This document shows, in pieces, positions 61,814 to 64,000 of a stretch of 64,000 nt of DNA. Origin of the DNA: UBA60 sp964587885 (lineage in GTDB: Archaea; Thermoplasmatota; Poseidoniia; Poseidoniales; Poseidoniaceae); assembly GCA_964587885.1 (NCBI GenBank), contig CAZPME010000009.1:6591-70590 (forward strand). The letters run 5' to 3'. The notes under the pieces were generated by a model. That model did not search any database, was not told where the DNA came from, and saw nothing but the letters and a program-made list of their open reading frames with translations. The translations under genes were made by a program, and so were the position numbers. How positions within the stretch are numbered: the first letter of the stretch is position 1; every line of letters starts with the position of its first letter.

Positions 61814-62950
61814 TTATTCGGGACTTTTTCCACACCCGCGATGACCGATAATACGTACTGTTTCCCACGGCATAGTTTGGGCTGAACTAGATGCCTCAAG
61901 TTCTGACAACTCGCGTTTCCATGCAAAACGCTTACGCCAAGAAGACAAATGTTCTCGTCTCTCACTTCCACTCAATTCATGCCAAGGTGCCACTTCCTCA
62001 CGCGCCTTCAGCAATATTTCCTCATGCTCATTGGGGCTGGCTTGAGCGAGTACTGCTTGCCATTCATCATTTAGAGGCTGAGTTGCAGGCTGACGCCAAC
62101 GCGCTGTGCCACATGGCAAGGTACTGAGTTCTGGGTCAGCAACATCTGTTATCGGAGTTAGGCCGCAATCCACCAAGCGTGATTCAAGTTCAATATCTCC
62201 AGGCCAGACATACAATGGTAAACCACCTGAAAGTCTGCGCAAACGTTGCAATCTCTTGCCATGCAAGCCGACAGGCAGACCTATGGTGTAACGGTTGGTC
62301 GGTGGGACGAGATATTCTAATGCGCAGGGAATCATTGGCGAACGGTCCCATTTGTGCCAGCGAACTAACCGGCCAAGTGGCATAGTAATGAATTGAGGAA
62401 CACTACGTATTTTCTGCACTAATGGAGTACCATATGGAGGAACAATCGGCCGTAAAGTAGAGACATGTCGAGTCGATTTAGCAATTCGGGCTATTTTCCA
62501 CATCCGGCGATGAAACGAATAGAAGACAGTGTTCTCATTTGGGATAGAGTGCACCTTGAGTCTGTCATCCACAGCAGCAAGTAATTTTGCCATATGTTTT
62601 GCACTGCTGAAAAGCCAACCACCACCAATTCCAGAAGAAGGATGGGGTACTTTCAATTCTATACAAGCCACACAAGCCTGTTCCGCCAACCTCTCAATGA
62701 ATTTCGAATTCGCCATTAATTCGTCAAAATCATCAAAACCTAATTGCTTCAAATCATCAAGGGTATTCTCCTCAACATATTTTGACGGCAACCCAGCAAT
62801 TTCCTCCTTACTTACCTTGACTTCACGGTCATGATGTAAGATAATCCCTCCGTCACTGGTAAGGCGTAAATCAAATTCAACACCGTCGAATAGTGAAATG
62901 CCTTGGCTAATGGCATTTACTGTGTTCTCAACTGGTTGCCGCCATCGCAT
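61814..62950 (-). CDS. glycerophosphodiester phosphodiesterase-like protein with circularly permuted motif order
   Basis: 378 residues. It begins where normal GDPD proteins are already past their first strand: PVENTVNAI (normally the PENT motif), GVEFDLRLTSDG (Glu25, Asp27), IILHHD (His39/40), IELK (Glu98, Lys100), VFYSFH and LPLYVWPGD with GLTPITDVADP, which is the end of a normal GDPD. After a ~75-residue linker the protein ends IIGHRGCGKSPE, which is the motif that normally opens the family (GHRG, His370). So all catalytic residues are present but the first strand has moved to the C-terminus. Extending the frame upstream of the ATG gives no second GHRG. Likely an active TIM-barrel enzyme hydrolysing glycerophosphodiesters. 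Confidence 0.85.
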   Translation of the reverse strand: MRWRQPVENTVNAISQGISLFDGVEFDLRLTSDGGIILHHDREVKVSKEEIAGLPSKYVEENTLDDLKQLGFDDFDELMANSKFIERLAEQACVACIELKVPHPSSGIGGGWLFSSAKHMAKLLAAVDDRLKVHSIPNENTVFYSFHRRMWKIARIAKSTRHVSTLRPIVPPYGTPLVQKIRSVPQFITMPLGRLVRWHKWDRSPMIPCALEYLVPPTNRYTIGLPVGLHGKRLQRLRRLSGGLPLYVWPGDIELESRLVDCGLTPITDVADPELSTLPCGTARWRQPATQPLNDEWQAVLAQASPNEHEEILLKAREEVAPWHELSGSERREHLSSWRKRFAWKRELSELEASSSAQTMPWETVRIIGHRGCGKSPE

Positions 62951-63045
62951 GGGAGGTGTGAAGGGGTTACAATAGATGAACTAAGCCCTCGCCATCTTTT
63001 ATCGGTAACAACCATGAATAGCCCGATTAATAGTCGTAGCATACG

Positions 63046-64000
63046 ATGTCTAGTCACGAGGAGACAAAAAATCTCACATCTGAGGAGAAAAAGGAAAAAT
63101 CAATCTTCGGTTACTGTATGTACGATTGGGGCAAATCTGCCTTTGAAACCAGCGTCACAGTAGCAATTTTGCCCGCTTGGTTCGCCTACCTTTTTCTAGA
63201 AGCAAATGGCCTTACAGGTACTGTAATTGGAATAGAGATGAGTTCGGATGCGGCATGGTCTCTTGCGGTTACTGTCGGAACACTTCTTGTTGCGATGCTA
63301 AGCCCAGCAGTCGGGGTTATCGCTGACCGAACCCGTATCAAAATGAAGGCATTGAAGTGGATGACTCGCCTTGGTGCTGGTGCAGTATTTATGTTAGCTT
63401 TGACACCGATTTTCGGCATTTCATTTCAATGGATGTGGATTTTCGTAATGTTCCTGCTAGCAAATGTCGGTTTGAATGGTGCAGGTGTATTTTACAATGC
63501 ACTTCTACCATACCAGGGTACTGAAGAAGAGATGGATTCAATCTCGAACAAAGCCTATGCCTATGGATATCTAGGTGGAGGGCTGCTCCTCGTAGTACAT
63601 CTTGGATTAGTAATGGAAGTTGAGGGTTCGTGGGTCATCCCATTTTGTATGGCGACCTCGGGTGTTTGGTGGTATGGTTTTGCATGGTACACATTCACCT
63701 ATGTTGCGGAACCCGAAATTGAACATGAACCGCAAGAGTGGACGGTCATAAAGGCAACCAAAACCGGCTTCTCTCAAGTAATTAAAACCATAAATGAATG
63801 GCGCAATTTCAAAACCTTATTCATTTACATGGCCGCATATTTCCTCTTTATTGACGGCATCAATAGCGTTACATCATTGGCTGGAGCATTTGGAATTGCG
63901 GTCCTCGGATTAACGATTATCGAATTAATAATGACTATTGTTATCATTCAATTCGTCGCCTTCCCTGCTGCCTTCTTCTTCACTTGGTTGGCCGACCGAT
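63046..64000 (+). CDS. UMF1-like major facilitator transporter, N-terminal part
   Basis: Open from ATG 63046 to the window edge (318 residues). After a charged N-terminus comes YCMYDWGKSAFETSVTVAILPAWFAYL, the opening of the UMF1/Atg22-like MFS family (YDWANSA form). Then the loop VIADRTRIKMKALKW, helices such as WIFVMFLLANVGLNGAGVFYNALLP, and a later helix set starting FLFIDGINSVTSLAG. Multi-pass membrane exporter or importer; substrate unknown. The C-terminus is outside the window. Confidence 0.85.
   Translation, partial: MSSHEETKNLTSEEKKEKSIFGYCMYDWGKSAFETSVTVAILPAWFAYLFLEANGLTGTVIGIEMSSDAAWSLAVTVGTLLVAMLSPAVGVIADRTRIKMKALKWMTRLGAGAVFMLALTPIFGISFQWMWIFVMFLLANVGLNGAGVFYNALLPYQGTEEEMDSISNKAYAYGYLGGGLLLVVHLGLVMEVEGSWVIPFCMATSGVWWYGFAWYTFTYVAEPEIEHEPQEWTVIKATKTGFSQVIKTINEWRNFKTLFIYMAAYFLFIDGINSVTSLAGAFGIAVLGLTIIELIMTIVIIQFVAFPAAFFFTWLADR

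Overview
The window looks like a chromosome fragment of an uncultured archaeon, most likely a euryarchaeal/Thermoplasmatota lineage such as the marine Group II (Poseidoniales) or a relative. The archaeal evidence is an archaeal-type NMN adenylyltransferase (NadM), CTP-dependent riboflavin kinase (RibK), archaeosine tRNA-guanine transglycosylase with a PUA domain, stand-alone GMP synthase subunit B, a ThiN-domain regulator, a DRG-type GTPase and a DUF835 protein. Large secreted proteins with C-terminal anchors and thrombospondin type-3 repeats fit that group. The lineage is an inference, because there is no rRNA gene here. Gene packing is very dense: no gap exceeds 300 bases, and start/stop overlaps and tail-to-tail abutting genes are common. 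I saw no IS element, CRISPR array, rRNA or integrase. A run of 10 Ns marks an assembly gap inside one repeat-rich gene.

Layout. 1-2.6 kb: end of a Bax-inhibitor-like membrane protein, then a 2-oxoglutarate/Fe(II) oxygenase next to thymidine phosphorylase. 2.6-5.7 kb: tRNA-Asn and a membrane-anchored subtilase. 5.7-11.7 kb (minus): a long run gcvPA, gcvPB, two unknown genes, purE and GMP synthase B. 11.8-19 kb: an SDR-like protein, a 1202-residue secreted repeat protein, and a PLP decarboxylase with gcvT. 19.1-23.5 kb: a thiamine uptake operon (ThiR-like regulator, ThiB, ThiP, ThiQ). 23.5-31.3 kb: a PAP2 enzyme, a thioredoxin-CcdA fusion, a radical SAM protein with pdxT, a class V aminotransferase with nadM, grpE and small unknowns.

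31.4-42.9 kb: a DRG GTPase, two exported proteins, a complete SUF iron-sulfur assembly operon (sufC, B, D, S, E and a MIP18-family gene) with a divergent NifU-like gene, then the transglycosylase. 43-49.7 kb: a four-gene ABC transporter cassette (ATPase, permease, ATPase, permease) and two further genes. 49.7-55.3 kb: TPR protein, truA, ribK, a PqqB-like hydrolase, kbl and two membrane proteins. 55.4-60 kb: a coupled pair of a DUF835 protein and a DnaA-like AAA+ ATPase, followed by a YkgJ-type cysteine-cluster gene. 60-64 kb: citrate synthase, a phosphodiesterase whose motifs are in circularly permuted order, and the start of a UMF1-like transporter.

How it fits together. Metabolism here centres on one-carbon and glycine chemistry (both P-protein subunits, T protein, Kbl), purine and cofactor synthesis (PurE, GMP synthase, PdxT, NadM, RibK), thiamine scavenging, and Fe-S assembly. 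The least conventional items are the permuted phosphodiesterase, the DUF835/DnaA-like pair, the transglycosylase that has lost its zinc site, and the oxygenase-thymidine phosphorylase pair.
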